NCBI GenBank assembly: GCA_016720835.1
Contig: JADKJW010000003.1
Span: 186,001 to 250,000 of the forward strand
Length of the DNA: 64,000 nucleotides
From: Ignavibacteria bacterium
Lineage (GTDB): Bacteria; Bacteroidota; Ignavibacteria; SZUA-365
Direction: 5' to 3'
Position 1 is the stretch's first letter; each line of letters begins with the position of its first letter. Positions 1 to 10,100 of this stretch are shown in pieces. The notes under the pieces are model-generated. The model made no database searches, was not told where the DNA came from, and was given only the letters and a program-made list of their open reading frames with translations. A program made the position numbers and the translations under genes.

Positions 1-1
1 G

Positions 2-508
2 ACCGCCGCCAACTACGCCGCCAGCATACACGCGGGAAAGACAGCCAAGGAAGCGGGATTCGCGCAGGTCCTTTTCCTTGACGGCGTCTCGAGAGAGATC
101 GTCGAAGAAGTGGGGACAATGAACATCATGTTTCTCATTGACGGCGAGCTGATCACGCCGGCTCTTTCGCAGGGGTCCATTCTCGCGGGTGTCACACGCG
201 ATTCCGCGCTCGCGCTTGTCCGCTCCTGGGGCATCACCGTCACAGAGCGGCCGCTGTCAATCGATGAAGTCGTTGCAGCCCACACGGCTGGCACGCTTCA
301 GGAAGTCTTTGGAACAGGAACCGCGGCAGTCATCTCCCCTGTGGGTGAACTCGTGTACAACGGCGAGAGCATGCCGATACATGGCGGAACAATCGGTCCC
401 CTTGCACAACGTCTCTACGATACCATCACGGGAATTCAGTTCGGAGAACTTGAGGATCCGTACGAATGGAATGTCCATGTTCAACTGGAATCCGGCGTTG
501 TCGCATAG
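2..508 (+). CDS. ilvE: Branched-chain amino acid aminotransferase, C-terminal part
   Basis: This is the last 168 residues of a fold-type IV PLP enzyme whose 5' end lies before the window. The frame is open from base 2. Just before a GTG at 110, residues reading LDGVSREIVEEVGTMNIMF match the conserved substrate-pocket region of type II branched-chain aminotransferases, followed by the PLP-phosphate binding stretch with LAGVTRDS. The enzyme transfers the amino group between glutamate and branched-chain 2-oxoacids in Leu/Ile/Val synthesis. A separate start at 110 is rejected because homology continues upstream of it. A strong hairpin follows at 532-563. A D-amino acid aminotransferase of the same fold is less likely, since the EVGTMNI motif is typical of IlvE. 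Confidence 0.88.
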   Translation, partial: TAANYAASIHAGKTAKEAGFAQVLFLDGVSREIVEEVGTMNIMFLIDGELITPALSQGSILAGVTRDSALALVRSWGITVTERPLSIDEVVAAHTAGTLQEVFGTGTAAVISPVGELVYNGESMPIHGGTIGPLAQRLYDTITGIQFGELEDPYEWNVHVQLESGVVA

Positions 509-531
509 CAGCATTCAGAGCGATCGTCTAT

Positions 532-563
532 GAGAAAGGCCGGGCACATGCCCGGCCTTTCTC
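532..563 (+). terminator. Intrinsic terminator-like hairpin after ilvE
   Basis: A perfect 15-bp inverted repeat (532-546 with 549-563) rich in G+C lies 24 bases after the ilvE stop. The 3' arm ends CCTTTCTC, and no long T-tract follows, so termination may be partial. Confidence 0.65.
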
Positions 564-858
564 ATTCGCCGTCTCCGCAAGAGCCCGCAGGCATACTCCT
601 CTCCAGGAGCAGAGCCGATTACCCGGATCGAGAATTTTCCGTGGCATTTTGTCCCGGCGACCCACCCTGCGTCTGCGTGACAGAGACAACAAGTGCCACC
701 GTGCGGTTATTGGGCTATTTATGGTCCGTATTGGCCTGTTTTTTTGCATCGGCTGATCCGGAAGAGGTCCCGGGATAATACGATAATTGGTACGATGTTT
801 GTCCGTGTTACCGTATGACAAACCTATTCCATTTTCACGCACATTTATCATTGTTTTC
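564..858. other. Intergenic region, no gene seen
   Basis: About 300 bases between the ilvE terminator and the cytochrome gene. It contains a run of seven T at 739-745 and AT-richer sequence at 770-860, where a promoter for the cytochrome gene is expected, but I find no convincing TTTG/TAnnTTTG or TTGACA/TATAAT pair. Confidence 0.5.
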
Positions 859-867
859 GGAGGTCGT

Positions 868-2865
868 ATGAGAGTCTTGAAAGCGGTTGCCGCAGTGCTT
901 CTCTGCAGCGCTGTTCTCGTTCTGAACGCGAACGCGGGAGTGACACCGCCAGTTGCGAAATGCCGAATCTTCGGCGTTTCGGGAAATGACGTTGCAAAGA
1001 AAATCGCCGGTATCGACAAGGTGTCGAACGGCCTCGCGAATGTCGCGAAGAACACCAAGGTGTATGTGTACTGCGGCGGCATTCCGTCGAAAGCCACATC
1101 CCCTGACGTTGCCGCCGCATGGTTTAAATCAGCGACGTTCGAGTTGTTCGAGAAGCCGGCGACATCCGCCAGCAGCCTCTCTGTGCTCGATTCAGTGCGC
1201 GTCACATTCGTGCCCGACATCGAAGGCACATACCGCATCCGTATGATCGGCACCGACAATAAGGATCGCACGGATGACGACACCCTCGTCGTGAACGTCG
1301 CCAAATATGTCGGCGTCGGAAACATCATGGGTTCAGCAATTCCTCCCGAATGCGCCACCTGCCATGCGGAGATTTACAACAAGTGGAAAACCACACCGCA
1401 CGCGACATCCACCCAGCGGAATCTCGACGATCCGGCAGGCCATTTCCAGGGCTTCTGCCTCGCGTGCCACGCCACAGGTTCCGTTGACGTTGCCGGCGGT
1501 GGCGACGGCTTCATGGCACTGCTGCCGACTTCGGGCTGGACGTTCCCGACTGCTCTCAAGGCAGGGAACTTCGATTCGCTGAAACTCGTCGCTCCCGCGC
1601 TTGCCAAACTTGCCGGCGTGCAGTGCGAAAGCTGCCACGGACCGGGAAGCGCGCACAACGGTGCAAAGACCGACAGCAAAATCGTGAAGGCCGTTACGAG
1701 CGAAAACTGCCGTCAGTGCCATGATGCACCCCCGCATCATGTCCGCGTGGAAGAATGGGAAGTCTCCGGCCACGCCAAATCCATGACGGAAGGCATCATC
1801 CCCGAATACATGAATCGCGGCAGTACCACCGCGCGTTCAAGCGACTGCGCACGCTGCCACACATCGAACGGATACATCGACGTGTTTTACAAGAGCGCCG
1901 ATCCGCTGACCGCGTTCACCAAGGCGCCGTACAAGGATGCGGGATACGTCGGATGCCCGACCTGTCACGACCCGCACAGCAATGCGATCCCCCATCAGCT
2001 CCGCAAGGAAGGCAACAAGATCTGTGCGGACTGTCACAGTCTTCGCGTCAGCGCGTCTTCCGGCGGTCTGCACTCCTCGCATCAGGGTCCGATGCTCCAG
2101 GGCGTCAGCGGCCGCGAGTTCCTCGGCTACGACTATCCCGATGCGGCCCACAGCAGTGTCGCGGAGCAGTGCGTGCAGTGCCATATGGCTGCCCCTGTCG
2201 ATGCCAAGTACAACAACCTGCTCGGAGGCCATACATTCCGTGTGGTGTACGACAACGCCACGCCGACCGATGTGTCGGATGACGTTCTCAATACGACCGG
2301 TTGTGTCTCCTGCCATGCTTCCGGCATCACCATGACCGACATCGAAGAGGCACAGGCAGAGATCAAGACGCTGCTTGCCGAACTCAAGGCCCTGCTCCCG
2401 AAGGCCGCGAACGGAAATCCGAAGGGCCCCGGCGACACCACGATGACGAAGCTCCAGCGCGATTGCTCGTTCAACTATTCGTTCGTGAACAACGACGGCA
2501 GCTTCGGCGTGCACAACATCAAGTACGCGAAAGCGCTCCTGACATCGTCGATCGCGGAACTCAAACTGGTCTCCGGCGTCGAGCCGGTTGCGGGCATCGC
2601 GACCAGCTACGCGCTCGGCCAGAACTATCCGAACCCGTTCAACCCGAGCACGACGATCGCATTCGCCATCCCGCAGTCGGGCAGCGTGCGCCTCGCCGTG
2701 TACGACGCGAGCGGCCGGGAAGTGAGCCTCCTCGCGAACGGTCCCTACCAGGCAGGCAACTACCAGGTGAACTGGAACGCGGCGAATCTGCCCAGCGGCG
2801 TGTACTACTATCGCCTGACTTCGGGCAGCTTCTCCTCCGTGAAGAAGATGGTGCTCGCGAAGTAA
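868..2865 (+). CDS. Secreted nine-haem c-type cytochrome with T9SS sorting domain
   Basis: A 665-residue protein. I chose ATG 868 because GGAGGT (859-864) precedes it and a classic signal peptide follows (MRVLKAVAAVLLCSAVLVLNANA). An Ig-like beta domain seems to fill residues 30-150. Nine CxxCH haem-binding motifs lie between about residues 162 and 483 (CATCH, CLACH, CESCH, CRQCH, CARCH, CPTCH, CADCH, CVQCH, CVSCH), a layout like the NrfA/hydroxylamine-oxidoreductase-related multihaem family (cytochrome c554-like). The last ~85 residues contain NYPNPFNPST and end LSSGVYYYR-like and KKMVLAK, a type A T9SS sorting domain. So the protein should be exported by Sec and moved to or beyond the cell surface by T9SS. 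Redox partner and substrate cannot be told from sequence. It is monocistronic, with a terminator directly after it. Confidence 0.9.
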   Translation: MRVLKAVAAVLLCSAVLVLNANAGVTPPVAKCRIFGVSGNDVAKKIAGIDKVSNGLANVAKNTKVYVYCGGIPSKATSPDVAAAWFKSATFELFEKPATSASSLSVLDSVRVTFVPDIEGTYRIRMIGTDNKDRTDDDTLVVNVAKYVGVGNIMGSAIPPECATCHAEIYNKWKTTPHATSTQRNLDDPAGHFQGFCLACHATGSVDVAGGGDGFMALLPTSGWTFPTALKAGNFDSLKLVAPALAKLAGVQCESCHGPGSAHNGAKTDSKIVKAVTSENCRQCHDAPPHHVRVEEWEVSGHAKSMTEGIIPEYMNRGSTTARSSDCARCHTSNGYIDVFYKSADPLTAFTKAPYKDAGYVGCPTCHDPHSNAIPHQLRKEGNKICADCHSLRVSASSGGLHSSHQGPMLQGVSGREFLGYDYPDAAHSSVAEQCVQCHMAAPVDAKYNNLLGGHTFRVVYDNATPTDVSDDVLNTTGCVSCHASGITMTDIEEAQAEIKTLLAELKALLPKAANGNPKGPGDTTMTKLQRDCSFNYSFVNNDGSFGVHNIKYAKALLTSSIAELKLVSGVEPVAGIATSYALGQNYPNPFNPSTTIAFAIPQSGSVRLAVYDASGREVSLLANGPYQAGNYQVNWNAANLPSGVYYYRLTSGSFSSVKKMVLAK

Positions 2866-2885
2866 CAGACTTCCAGGTCTGATTG

Positions 2886-2917
2886 AAAAAGGCGGCCCGA
2901 CGGGCCGCCTTTTTTTT
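2886..2917 (+). terminator. Intrinsic terminator after multihaem cytochrome
   Basis: A G+C-rich hairpin (2886-2899 with 2901-2914) preceded by A5 and followed by T8. It should work in both directions, between the cytochrome gene and the convergent DinB-like gene. Confidence 0.9.
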
Positions 2918-2962
2918 CATCCGGCACACATGCCGCGATCACCCTGCGATGTCGCGCCCCGA

Positions 2963-3463
2963 CTACTCCGCCGCGGGCCTCCCGTATGCGGCCCATTCCT
3001 CTCGCGAGGGACCGTAGATTCCGGGGACGGGGAGCCCGGCCTGCCGGATCAGGACGGTCATCTGACCGCGATGGTGCACTTGATGACGCAGCAGCACTTC
3101 GAGTGTGAAACCGTTTTTCCATTTCTCTCCGTACATGTCACGCTCGGCGAGGAGCGTGTCGTCCGTCCACGACGCGCGGAGCCCCTCCGTGACGGCCCGT
3201 GCCGCCTGATCGAAGGCCGCGGCAAGTTCGGACGACCGCGCCGGGACGGGCGCGGAGTCTGCGGGACCTTCGACCGGCACACCGATCGCCGTCATCATCT
3301 CTGGTATCGTGCAGACGATGTGCCATCCGATGCGCCCCAGCGAACGCCCGTCCGGCGTGACCTGCTGGGAGAGGGATGCATCGCTCATCGCCGAGAAAAG
3401 CTTCAACGTGAATTCGCGCTCACTCTCCCAGGTTTCAAGAAAATCATCGATGGACCGGTACAC
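2963..3463 (-). CDS. DinB-family protein
   Basis: A 166-residue four-helix protein of the DinB/YfiT superfamily. The conserved metal-ligand histidines are visible: one in the segment IGWHIVCTIPEMM, and a pair in LLRHQVHHRGQMTVLIRQAGLPVP near the C-terminus, which is the hallmark of the family. Members bind a divalent metal; several act as thiol S-transferases or damage-inducible proteins, but no specific function can be given here. I chose a GTG start at 3463 because a G-rich Shine-Dalgarno site precedes it and the family begins near YRSIDDF; the open frame extends further upstream without homology. It lies 46 bases downstream of the S9 peptidase gene on the same strand and may share its transcript. 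Confidence 0.82.
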   Translation of the reverse strand: MYRSIDDFLETWESEREFTLKLFSAMSDASLSQQVTPDGRSLGRIGWHIVCTIPEMMTAIGVPVEGPADSAPVPARSSELAAAFDQAARAVTEGLRASWTDDTLLAERDMYGEKWKNGFTLEVLLRHQVHHRGQMTVLIRQAGLPVPGIYGPSREEWAAYGRPAAE

Positions 3464-3509
3464 GATTCCCCCCTCGCTGGTGAAAAAATGGAACTGCCAT
3501 GGTGCGGAG

Positions 3510-5444
3510 CTACTGCAGGAGATGCTTCTCGAAAAACAGTATGACGGCCCGCATGTAATAATCGCGGTTGTTTTTCTTCGCGAATCCATGCCCCTCGTCC
3601 TTCGCGAACATCGTCCAGACCGGAACGCCGCTCTTCTCGACGGCGGCGACGATCTGCCTGGCTTCGGCAGCCGGCACGCGCGGATCATTCTCGCCCTGCG
3701 CGACAAACAGCGGGCTTCGAATGTTGCCCGCCTTGTTCAGCGGCGAAATGCTCTCGAGGAACGACCGCATCGCGGGCTCCCGCTCGTCGCCGTATTCGAC
3801 GCGGCGCAGATCGCGGCGATAGCTCTCCGTCTTCTCGAGAAACGTGACAAAATTGGAAATCCCGACCACGTCCACTCCACAGCGAATCCGCGAGGGATAT
3901 GTTGCCAGTGACGCGAGGACCATGTACCCGCCGTAGGATCCGCCGATCACCGCAACGCGGTTCGCGTCAAGTTCCGGTCGGGATGCGATCCAGTCCAGCA
4001 ATGCGCCGATGTCGCGCACGGAGTGCTCGCGATTCATTCCGTTGTCGAGCGCGAGGTACGTCTTCCCGTATCCGGTGGAACCGCGGACATTGGGGTCGAT
4101 GACCGCGCAGCCAAGCTCGTTCGCCCAGAACTGGATCGGCGAGGAAAAGCCGGGGCGCGATTGTCCTTCCGGGCCGCCGTGTATGGAGATGATGACCGGA
4201 ACCTTCCCCTTCGGCGCGCGCGGCATGGTAAGGAAAGCCGGAATCTTCCGCGGCTTCCCGTCGACCGTGTCGAAGGTGGGAAAATGGATCAGCGTCGGGG
4301 CGATGAACGTCCGCGTATCGAGCCCTCCCACTTCGCTGAAGGTCCAGCGCGCGAGTTTCAAGGATTTCAGGTCCAGGACGTGAACGTCGCCCGGCCCGAT
4401 CGCGGCGTTGATCGTCAGCGCGAGGCGCTCGTCTTTCATGTCGAACGACAGACCGCCGATGATGCCGGGCGGAATACCGGACAACGCGATCGGTTTCATT
4501 GACGGAAGGTCGAAGAGATGCAGGGTGGACACGCCGTCCTCGTTCACGGTGGCTGCAAGGTACCGTCCCGTGCGGCTGACGGAAATCCGTTCGACATCCC
4601 ACTGCAGCGATGGGGTGAGATCCCGCGTCACTCCTGATTTCACGTTCATGGCATGCAGATGCTTGAACTCACCGCCTTCATCGGACGTATAGTAGAGGGT
4701 CCCGCCGTCGCGGCTCCATTCGAAATCTCCATAGGCGATTGCGGTTGACGCGCTCGCACGAAGCGGTGTGAGCGTGCGGGTAGTCAGATCGGCGATGAAC
4801 GGACGGATGTCGTTGGCGGAGACAAACTGCGACACCACGAGATACCGGTCGTCGAAGGACCAGCTTCCCGCGTACCATGCGCCCTCCCGCTCGGTGAGAG
4901 CCCATGCCGCCCCGGGCGTGTCGGGATCCATTATCCAGACATCCGTGTCTTTTTTATTCCGCTTGTTGCTGGAGCAGGCGAAGAACCGTCCGCTCCGCGA
5001 CCAGCCGAGCCCTTCGTGCCGGTTGCTGCCATCCGACAGCATGGTCCAGCTCCCCGTGGTACGGTTGAAGTAAAACACCTGGTAGAATTCAGATCCGCCG
5101 ACATCCTTCAGAAACAGAAAACCGTGCTTTCCCGGACGCGGATCCGCGGCGGCACTGCTGACAGGTTCGTCGAAAAACGTCAACTGCTGACGCGTCGCCG
5201 CCGCTGCCGCGACAGCATGCACCTGCGCAGTATTTCCGAAGCGGGTGGCGATGTACAGGCCGCCCCCCGCGGGATCCCAATCCAGAAAGCTCGCTGCACG
5301 AACATTCGAATACTGATTGGTCCGTTCCACAAGCTGCTGCGGGATGTCCGGAATGCCGGTGACGAGAAGGTTCTCTCCCGGCTTCATCTGGCCGCAGGCC
5401 TGGGCGACGAGAAACGAGAGCAGAAACAGGATGCGCGTGATCAT
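3510..5444 (-). CDS. Secreted S9-family prolyl oligopeptidase-like peptidase
   Basis: A 644-residue serine peptidase of the dipeptidyl-peptidase/acylaminoacyl-peptidase group. The N-terminus is a signal peptide (MITRILFLLSFLVAQACGQ); a cysteine at its end is in a poor lipobox context. Residues ~40-390 form a beta-propeller with repeated strands that control access to the active site. The alpha/beta hydrolase domain carries GGSYGGYM (nucleophile Ser503), GENDPRVP (Asp587) and DEGHGF (His619), so the triad is complete. It should cleave short peptides in the periplasm or at the surface. The ATG at 5444 follows AAAGGAG. It sits downstream of tRNA-Pro and its terminator-like hairpin. Confidence 0.9.
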   Translation of the reverse strand: MITRILFLLSFLVAQACGQMKPGENLLVTGIPDIPQQLVERTNQYSNVRAASFLDWDPAGGGLYIATRFGNTAQVHAVAAAAATRQQLTFFDEPVSSAAADPRPGKHGFLFLKDVGGSEFYQVFYFNRTTGSWTMLSDGSNRHEGLGWSRSGRFFACSSNKRNKKDTDVWIMDPDTPGAAWALTEREGAWYAGSWSFDDRYLVVSQFVSANDIRPFIADLTTRTLTPLRASASTAIAYGDFEWSRDGGTLYYTSDEGGEFKHLHAMNVKSGVTRDLTPSLQWDVERISVSRTGRYLAATVNEDGVSTLHLFDLPSMKPIALSGIPPGIIGGLSFDMKDERLALTINAAIGPGDVHVLDLKSLKLARWTFSEVGGLDTRTFIAPTLIHFPTFDTVDGKPRKIPAFLTMPRAPKGKVPVIISIHGGPEGQSRPGFSSPIQFWANELGCAVIDPNVRGSTGYGKTYLALDNGMNREHSVRDIGALLDWIASRPELDANRVAVIGGSYGGYMVLASLATYPSRIRCGVDVVGISNFVTFLEKTESYRRDLRRVEYGDEREPAMRSFLESISPLNKAGNIRSPLFVAQGENDPRVPAAEARQIVAAVEKSGVPVWTMFAKDEGHGFAKKNNRDYYMRAVILFFEKHLLQ

Positions 5445-5477
5445 CGAAGTGGCTCCTTTCGCTGGAGAAAAAGAAAG

Positions 5478-5529
5478 GGCTCAAAGCCGCGCATGCTCTG
5501 TGAAAAGAATGCCTCAGTCGCTTTGAGCC
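5478..5529 (-). terminator. Terminator-like hairpin downstream of tRNA-Pro
   Basis: A 10-bp perfect inverted repeat (5478-5487 with 5520-5529) lies just after the tRNA on the minus strand. The loop is 32 bases long and can fold further. On the minus strand it is followed by CTTTCTTTTTC, fitting an intrinsic terminator that separates the tRNA from the peptidase gene. Confidence 0.5.
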
Positions 5530-5535
5530 TGTCTG

Positions 5536-5609
<74 letters not shown>

Positions 5610-5674
5610 TTTACACCGGCGTGTGAACCGCCGGAAAGATCAATATACAAAAAAAATTCGTTTCTCCCGCGCGA

Positions 5675-6091
5675 TCAGCCGCGAACGCGCTCGCGCAGAT
5701 CCTCGAGAAACTGTTTGATGCGCAGCAGGTCTTCACGGAGCCGCCCTTCGGGCTCGAAGAAGAGTGAAGTCTGCGCCGAATCCTTCGGGATTTTCTGCTC
5801 CACGTTCCCGCCCGATTCTTCCACATCCGGGACGTCATCCTCGGGAGCGTAGGTTTTCAGAACCTGTTTCGCGCCCTCGATCGTGTAGCGTTCCTCCCGA
5901 AGCAGTTTCTTGATGAACAGGATCAACTGGATGTCCTTGTTCGTATATATCCTGTTGCCTGCTCGATTTTTCGCGGGCTTCAGCTCATCAAACTCCGATT
6001 CCCAGTACCGCAGCACATACTGCTCCAGGTTCGTGATCTTGCTGACCTCGCTGATCGAATAGTACAGTTTTTTTATCGAGAAATCCTTCAT
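5675..6091 (-). CDS. MerR-family transcriptional regulator
   Basis: A 138-residue regulator. Residues ~8-78 form the winged helix-turn-helix of the MerR family: YSISEVSKIT, then VLRYWESEFDEL and the wing with NRAGNRIYTNKDI. A short helical linker follows (LLREERYTIEGAKQVLKTY), then an acidic, poorly conserved tail and a final amphipathic helix likely to mediate dimer contacts. No cysteine-based metal site is seen, so the effector is unknown; this architecture is common as an orphan regulator in FCB bacteria. ATG 6091 was chosen because the conserved family start MKDFSIKKLYYSISEV begins there; the frame upstream has no homology. A candidate promoter lies at 6122-6151. Confidence 0.88.
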   Translation of the reverse strand: MKDFSIKKLYYSISEVSKITNLEQYVLRYWESEFDELKPAKNRAGNRIYTNKDIQLILFIKKLLREERYTIEGAKQVLKTYAPEDDVPDVEESGGNVEQKIPKDSAQTSLFFEPEGRLREDLLRIKQFLEDLRERVRG

Positions 6092-6121
6092 GGCACGAAC
6101 CGGTGGAAGACAGGATGCTCC

Positions 6122-6151
6122 GAAAGTAACCAACATGATTTGAAGTTGCAA
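6122..6151 (-). promoter_or_regulatory. Candidate Bacteroidota-type promoter for the MerR gene
   Basis: On the minus strand TTG (6149-6151), a 19-base spacer and TTACTTTC (6122-6129) resemble the -33 TTG / -7 TAnnTTTG pattern, about 30 bases before the MerR ATG. The -7 element deviates at two positions. Confidence 0.4.
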
Positions 6152-6409
6152 CATTCGATGACGTCGAGATGAAAGTGAAGCAGGCGCCGGATCATGCTTT
6201 GCACGGCGGTATTCCGCCCACCGATTCAAAGAACGCTCGAAGTCCCGGCAAGGTCGCGCAAATCGCCTTGCAACGCAGAGCCCCTCATGGTAATTTGAAT
6301 GTTCAGCACGAGCGACTGTGCGGGGACGCCGGCATCGCTCCCGCGCTCCGCATCGCGGCACCACCACGTCTCCGATACTCTTTGGAGCGCCGAAAGCGAA
6401 GAAGAAGGC
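6152..6409. other. Divergent intergenic region
   Basis: About 260 bases between the MerR promoter and the DUF4159 gene. No RNA gene or repeat was found. Promoters for the rightward operon should be here, but no clear match is visible; TACTCTTTGG at 6379-6388 is a weak -7-like element with the wrong internal spacing. Confidence 0.4.
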
Positions 6410-7171
6410 ATGCATACTGGACACATTCTGAATAGATCGATCGTCGACATTCTCCCCTTTCCCCATTTCCCCGCTGTCTCGCCGTCACGCGTCTTCCTGT
6501 GCGCACTCGCGGTGACACTCGTGGTAACACTCGCATGGCCGGCGCATGCCGTCTCCCAAACCGTGCGGCAAACAAGCACGTTCGTCATCGCCAGGCTGAA
6601 ATACGGCGGCGGCGGAGATTGGTACAATGATCCGTCATCGGAAATCAACCTGTTGAAGTTTCTGAAAGCGCACACCAACATCGACGCGGAAGTGAAAACC
6701 GAGGAATTCGTTGACGCCGGCAGTGAAAAATTGTTCTCGTATCCCTTCGTCTACATGACCGGCCACGGGAACGTCAGTTTTTCTGATGGAGAAGCGCGAA
6801 ACCTCCGGAACTATCTGGAGAATGGCGGGTTTTTGTATGTGGACGACGATTACGGTCTCGATCCCGCCTTCAGGCGTGAAATCAAGAAGGTGTTCGCAGG
6901 GCGGGACCTCGTGGAGCTTCCATTCAGTCACGGCATCTATCACAGCCACTTTCAATTTCCCGACGGACCGCCGAAAATTCACGAACATGACGGCAAACCA
7001 CCGCAGGGCTTCGGCATGTTCCACAACGGCAGGCTCGTTCTGTATTACACGTATGAATGCAATCTCGGCGACGGCTGGGCAGATCCCGATATCCACAAGG
7101 ACCCCGAAACGGTACGACGCAAGGCGTTGGAAATGGGGACGAACATCGTTGTCTGGGCGCTGACGAATTAA
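6410..7171 (+). CDS. DUF4159-domain exported protein
   Basis: A 253-residue protein with one N-terminal hydrophobic segment (VFLCALAVTLVVTLAWPAHA, residues ~28-47) likely acting as a signal peptide. The rest is a DUF4159 domain: FVIARLKYGGGGDWYND, then YPFVYMTGHGNVSFSD, GGFLYVDDDYGLDPAF and LPFSHGIYH. This resembles a glutamine-amidotransferase-like/ThuA-like alpha-beta fold, without a proven activity. ATG 6410 is preceded by GAAGAAGG. DUF4159 genes are typically neighbours of DUF4175, MoxR and BatA-type genes in FCB genomes; here DUF4175 follows after 25 bases. Function is unknown. Confidence 0.85.
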   Translation: MHTGHILNRSIVDILPFPHFPAVSPSRVFLCALAVTLVVTLAWPAHAVSQTVRQTSTFVIARLKYGGGGDWYNDPSSEINLLKFLKAHTNIDAEVKTEEFVDAGSEKLFSYPFVYMTGHGNVSFSDGEARNLRNYLENGGFLYVDDDYGLDPAFRREIKKVFAGRDLVELPFSHGIYHSHFQFPDGPPKIHEHDGKPPQGFGMFHNGRLVLYYTYECNLGDGWADPDIHKDPETVRRKALEMGTNIVVWALTN

Positions 7172-7196
7172 CCGCAGATCGAGGAAAGGACCGTTC

Positions 7197-10100
7197 ATGA
7201 GCGACGTATCGTCATCGAGCAACTATCAACGCATTGTGGGTTTGCTCCACCATGTACGAACGGAGGAAGAGAACACCCGCCTCCGCCGCGGTGTGCTGCT
7301 GTCCGCTGCAGCCATTCTCGCGCTGTCGCTGCTGAGCCTCGCGTTGGAGGCCGTCGCGCAGTTCGACATCACCGGCCGCACCGCGCTTGTTGCCGCGGCT
7401 GCGTTGGGTATCGCACTCTCCGTTGCTGCGCTCGCCGGTCCCGCGCTGCTCACGAAGTTCGTCGCGTCACGCAAGACCGGAGACGATGCGATGGCGCTTG
7501 CCGTCGGACGGCACTTTCCCGGGATCAAGGACCGTCTCCTGAATGTCCTGCAATTGCATCGGGAAACGAACGCCCATGGCGCGCCGGCCTATTCGGCCGC
7601 GCTGGTCGATGCATCCTTCGGTGCTGTGGCGCGCGACGTCCTCCAGCTCGACCTCTCACCCGTCGTCGACCATTCGCCGGCGCAACGGGCGCAGCGTATC
7701 GCACTCGCCACGCTCGCTGTGACCGCTCTCGCGTGCGCTCTCCTTCCCTCCACGCTTTTCAACGCCGGAACGAGGCTTCTGCACTTTCGAACCGACTTCG
7801 CACCGTCGGCGCCATTCGAATTCCTCGTCACCCCGGGGACGGTCGAGGCGGTCAAGGGTGAGGACGTCGTGCTCTCGGCCCGGACGTCGCTGCGCACACA
7901 GCCGGACATCGTGTTTCACGTGCGCGAAGCGGAACAGAGCGATTTCGATCTTGTCGCAGCAACGCGTGACAGCGCAGGCGCGGCAACGCACACCATCGCG
8001 GCGATACGCAACAGCATGGTGTATTACGCCGAAGCGAAGGGCTACCGCAGCGCGCAATTCACCGTGACCGTCGTGGATCGACCGGCAATACGATCCATGA
8101 GGATCGCACTGGCGTTCCCGGCATATACGAAGCTTCCACCCCGCTATCTCGAAGACAATACGGGGGATATCACCGCGTTGGCCGGAACGACCGCACGCTT
8201 CGAACTGGTGTTGAACAAGGACATTGCCGACGCCAGAATCGTGTTCAGCGACAGTCAATCCGTTCCGCTTGCTCTGCACGGCGCGAGCGCCGATGCGTCT
8301 GTCCGTCTGATGCAGGACCGTGCGTACCACTTCGCGTTGACCGATGCCGCCGGGATCGCCAACGCACACCCCATCACGTACACCATGACGATCGTTCCCG
8401 ATCTCCCTCCCACGGTACAGATCATCGATCCGGAACCGCAGGCGAATCTTGACGAGAGCATGCGACTGCCCGTGCTTTCGCGCATCGGCGACGATTTCGG
8501 TTTTTCGAAACTCATCCTGCACTACCGGCTCGCCGCCTCAAAGTTCGAGGAACCCTCGGAATCGTTCACCAGCATCGTGCTGCCGCTCCCCAGTGCGCAG
8601 AAAACCGAGCTGGATGTCCCGTATGTCTGGAACCTTTCCTCGCTGGGCCTCGCGCCGGAAGATGTCGTGAATTACTTCCTCGAAGTGTTCGACAACGACA
8701 ACGTCCGCGGCCCAAAGTCGTCGCGCAGTCAGATCTATTCCGTGCGCCTTCCTTCCATCGAGGAAGTATTCGCCAAGGCGGACAAGACACAGGAGAAGGC
8801 CGTCGAGGACCTCCAGAAGGCCCTCTCCGGCGCCGACGACGTGCAGAAGCAGATCGAAAAGCTCCAGCGGGAGATGAAGCAGCAGAATACGGAAAAGCTC
8901 GACTGGCAGCAGAAGCGCACGCTGGAGGAAACGCTGAAGCGGCAGGAGAAGATCCTCGACGATGTGAAGCGCGTGAAGGAGCAGATGTCCAAGCTCGATC
9001 AGGACATGCAGAAGCAGAACATGCTCTCGGAAGAGACGATGAAGAAGTATCAGGAGTTGCAGGAGCTGATGGAGCAGATCGACGCTCCGCAACTGCGCGA
9101 GGCGATGAAGCGCCTGAACGAATCCATGAAACAGATGACGCCCGAGCAGATGAAGCAGGCGATGGAACAGTTCAAATTCAGCGAGGAGTCCTTCCAGCGA
9201 AGCATCGACAGAACGATCGAATTGTTGAAGCGGTTGCAAATCGAACAGAAAACCGACGAGCTCACTCGCCGCGCGGAGGATCTGGCGAAGAAGCAGGAGG
9301 ACCTCGCGAACCGGACCGAGAACACGAGCCCGAGCGACAAGAACGCGCTCGACAAACTCGCGAAGGAACAGGATGCATTGAAGAAGCAGGCGGAGGCGAT
9401 GCAGCGGGAGATGAAGGAGCTGCAGCAGAAAATGGAGGAATTCCCGCAGGACATGCCCCTTGACGAGATGAAGGACGCCCAGGCCGAACTGAATCTTGCG
9501 CAGATGCAGCAGGACATGAACGAGGCCTCCGGCGAATGCTCGGGTGGCAACTGCAAATCCGCGTCACAGAACCAGAAGAAGATCGGGGACAAGCTGAAGA
9601 AGTTCCAGAAGAAGATGGAAAAGGTGAAGAAGAAGCTCAACGAGAATCAGGAACGGATGATCCAGCAGGCCTTCAAGCGCGCGTTGGATAATGTGCTTGG
9701 CCTGTCGAAAAAACAGGAACAGCTGCGGAACGAAACCGCCTCGCTCCCGCCGAACTCCCAGGTCTTCAGGGAGCAGCTGCAGGAACAGGCGGAGCTCATG
9801 CAGGAATTGAATACCGCCGCCAACGAGCTGCTGGAACTCGGCAAAAAAAGTTTCTCCGTGACGCCGGAAATGGCCATGCGCATGGGATCGGCAATGCAGA
9901 AAATGCGGCAGTCGCTCGACAAGATGCAGAGCCGCGACAGCAAGTCGAGCGGCGAGCAACAGGGCGGCGCGATGTCCGAACTGAATGAAGCCGCGAAGGA
10001 AATCGCGAAGGGCATGCAAAGCAGCAAATCCGGAGGAAGCAGTCAGGGCGGCTCGCTCATGCAACAGTTGCAGAAACTGGCCCAGCAGCAGATGGGGATC

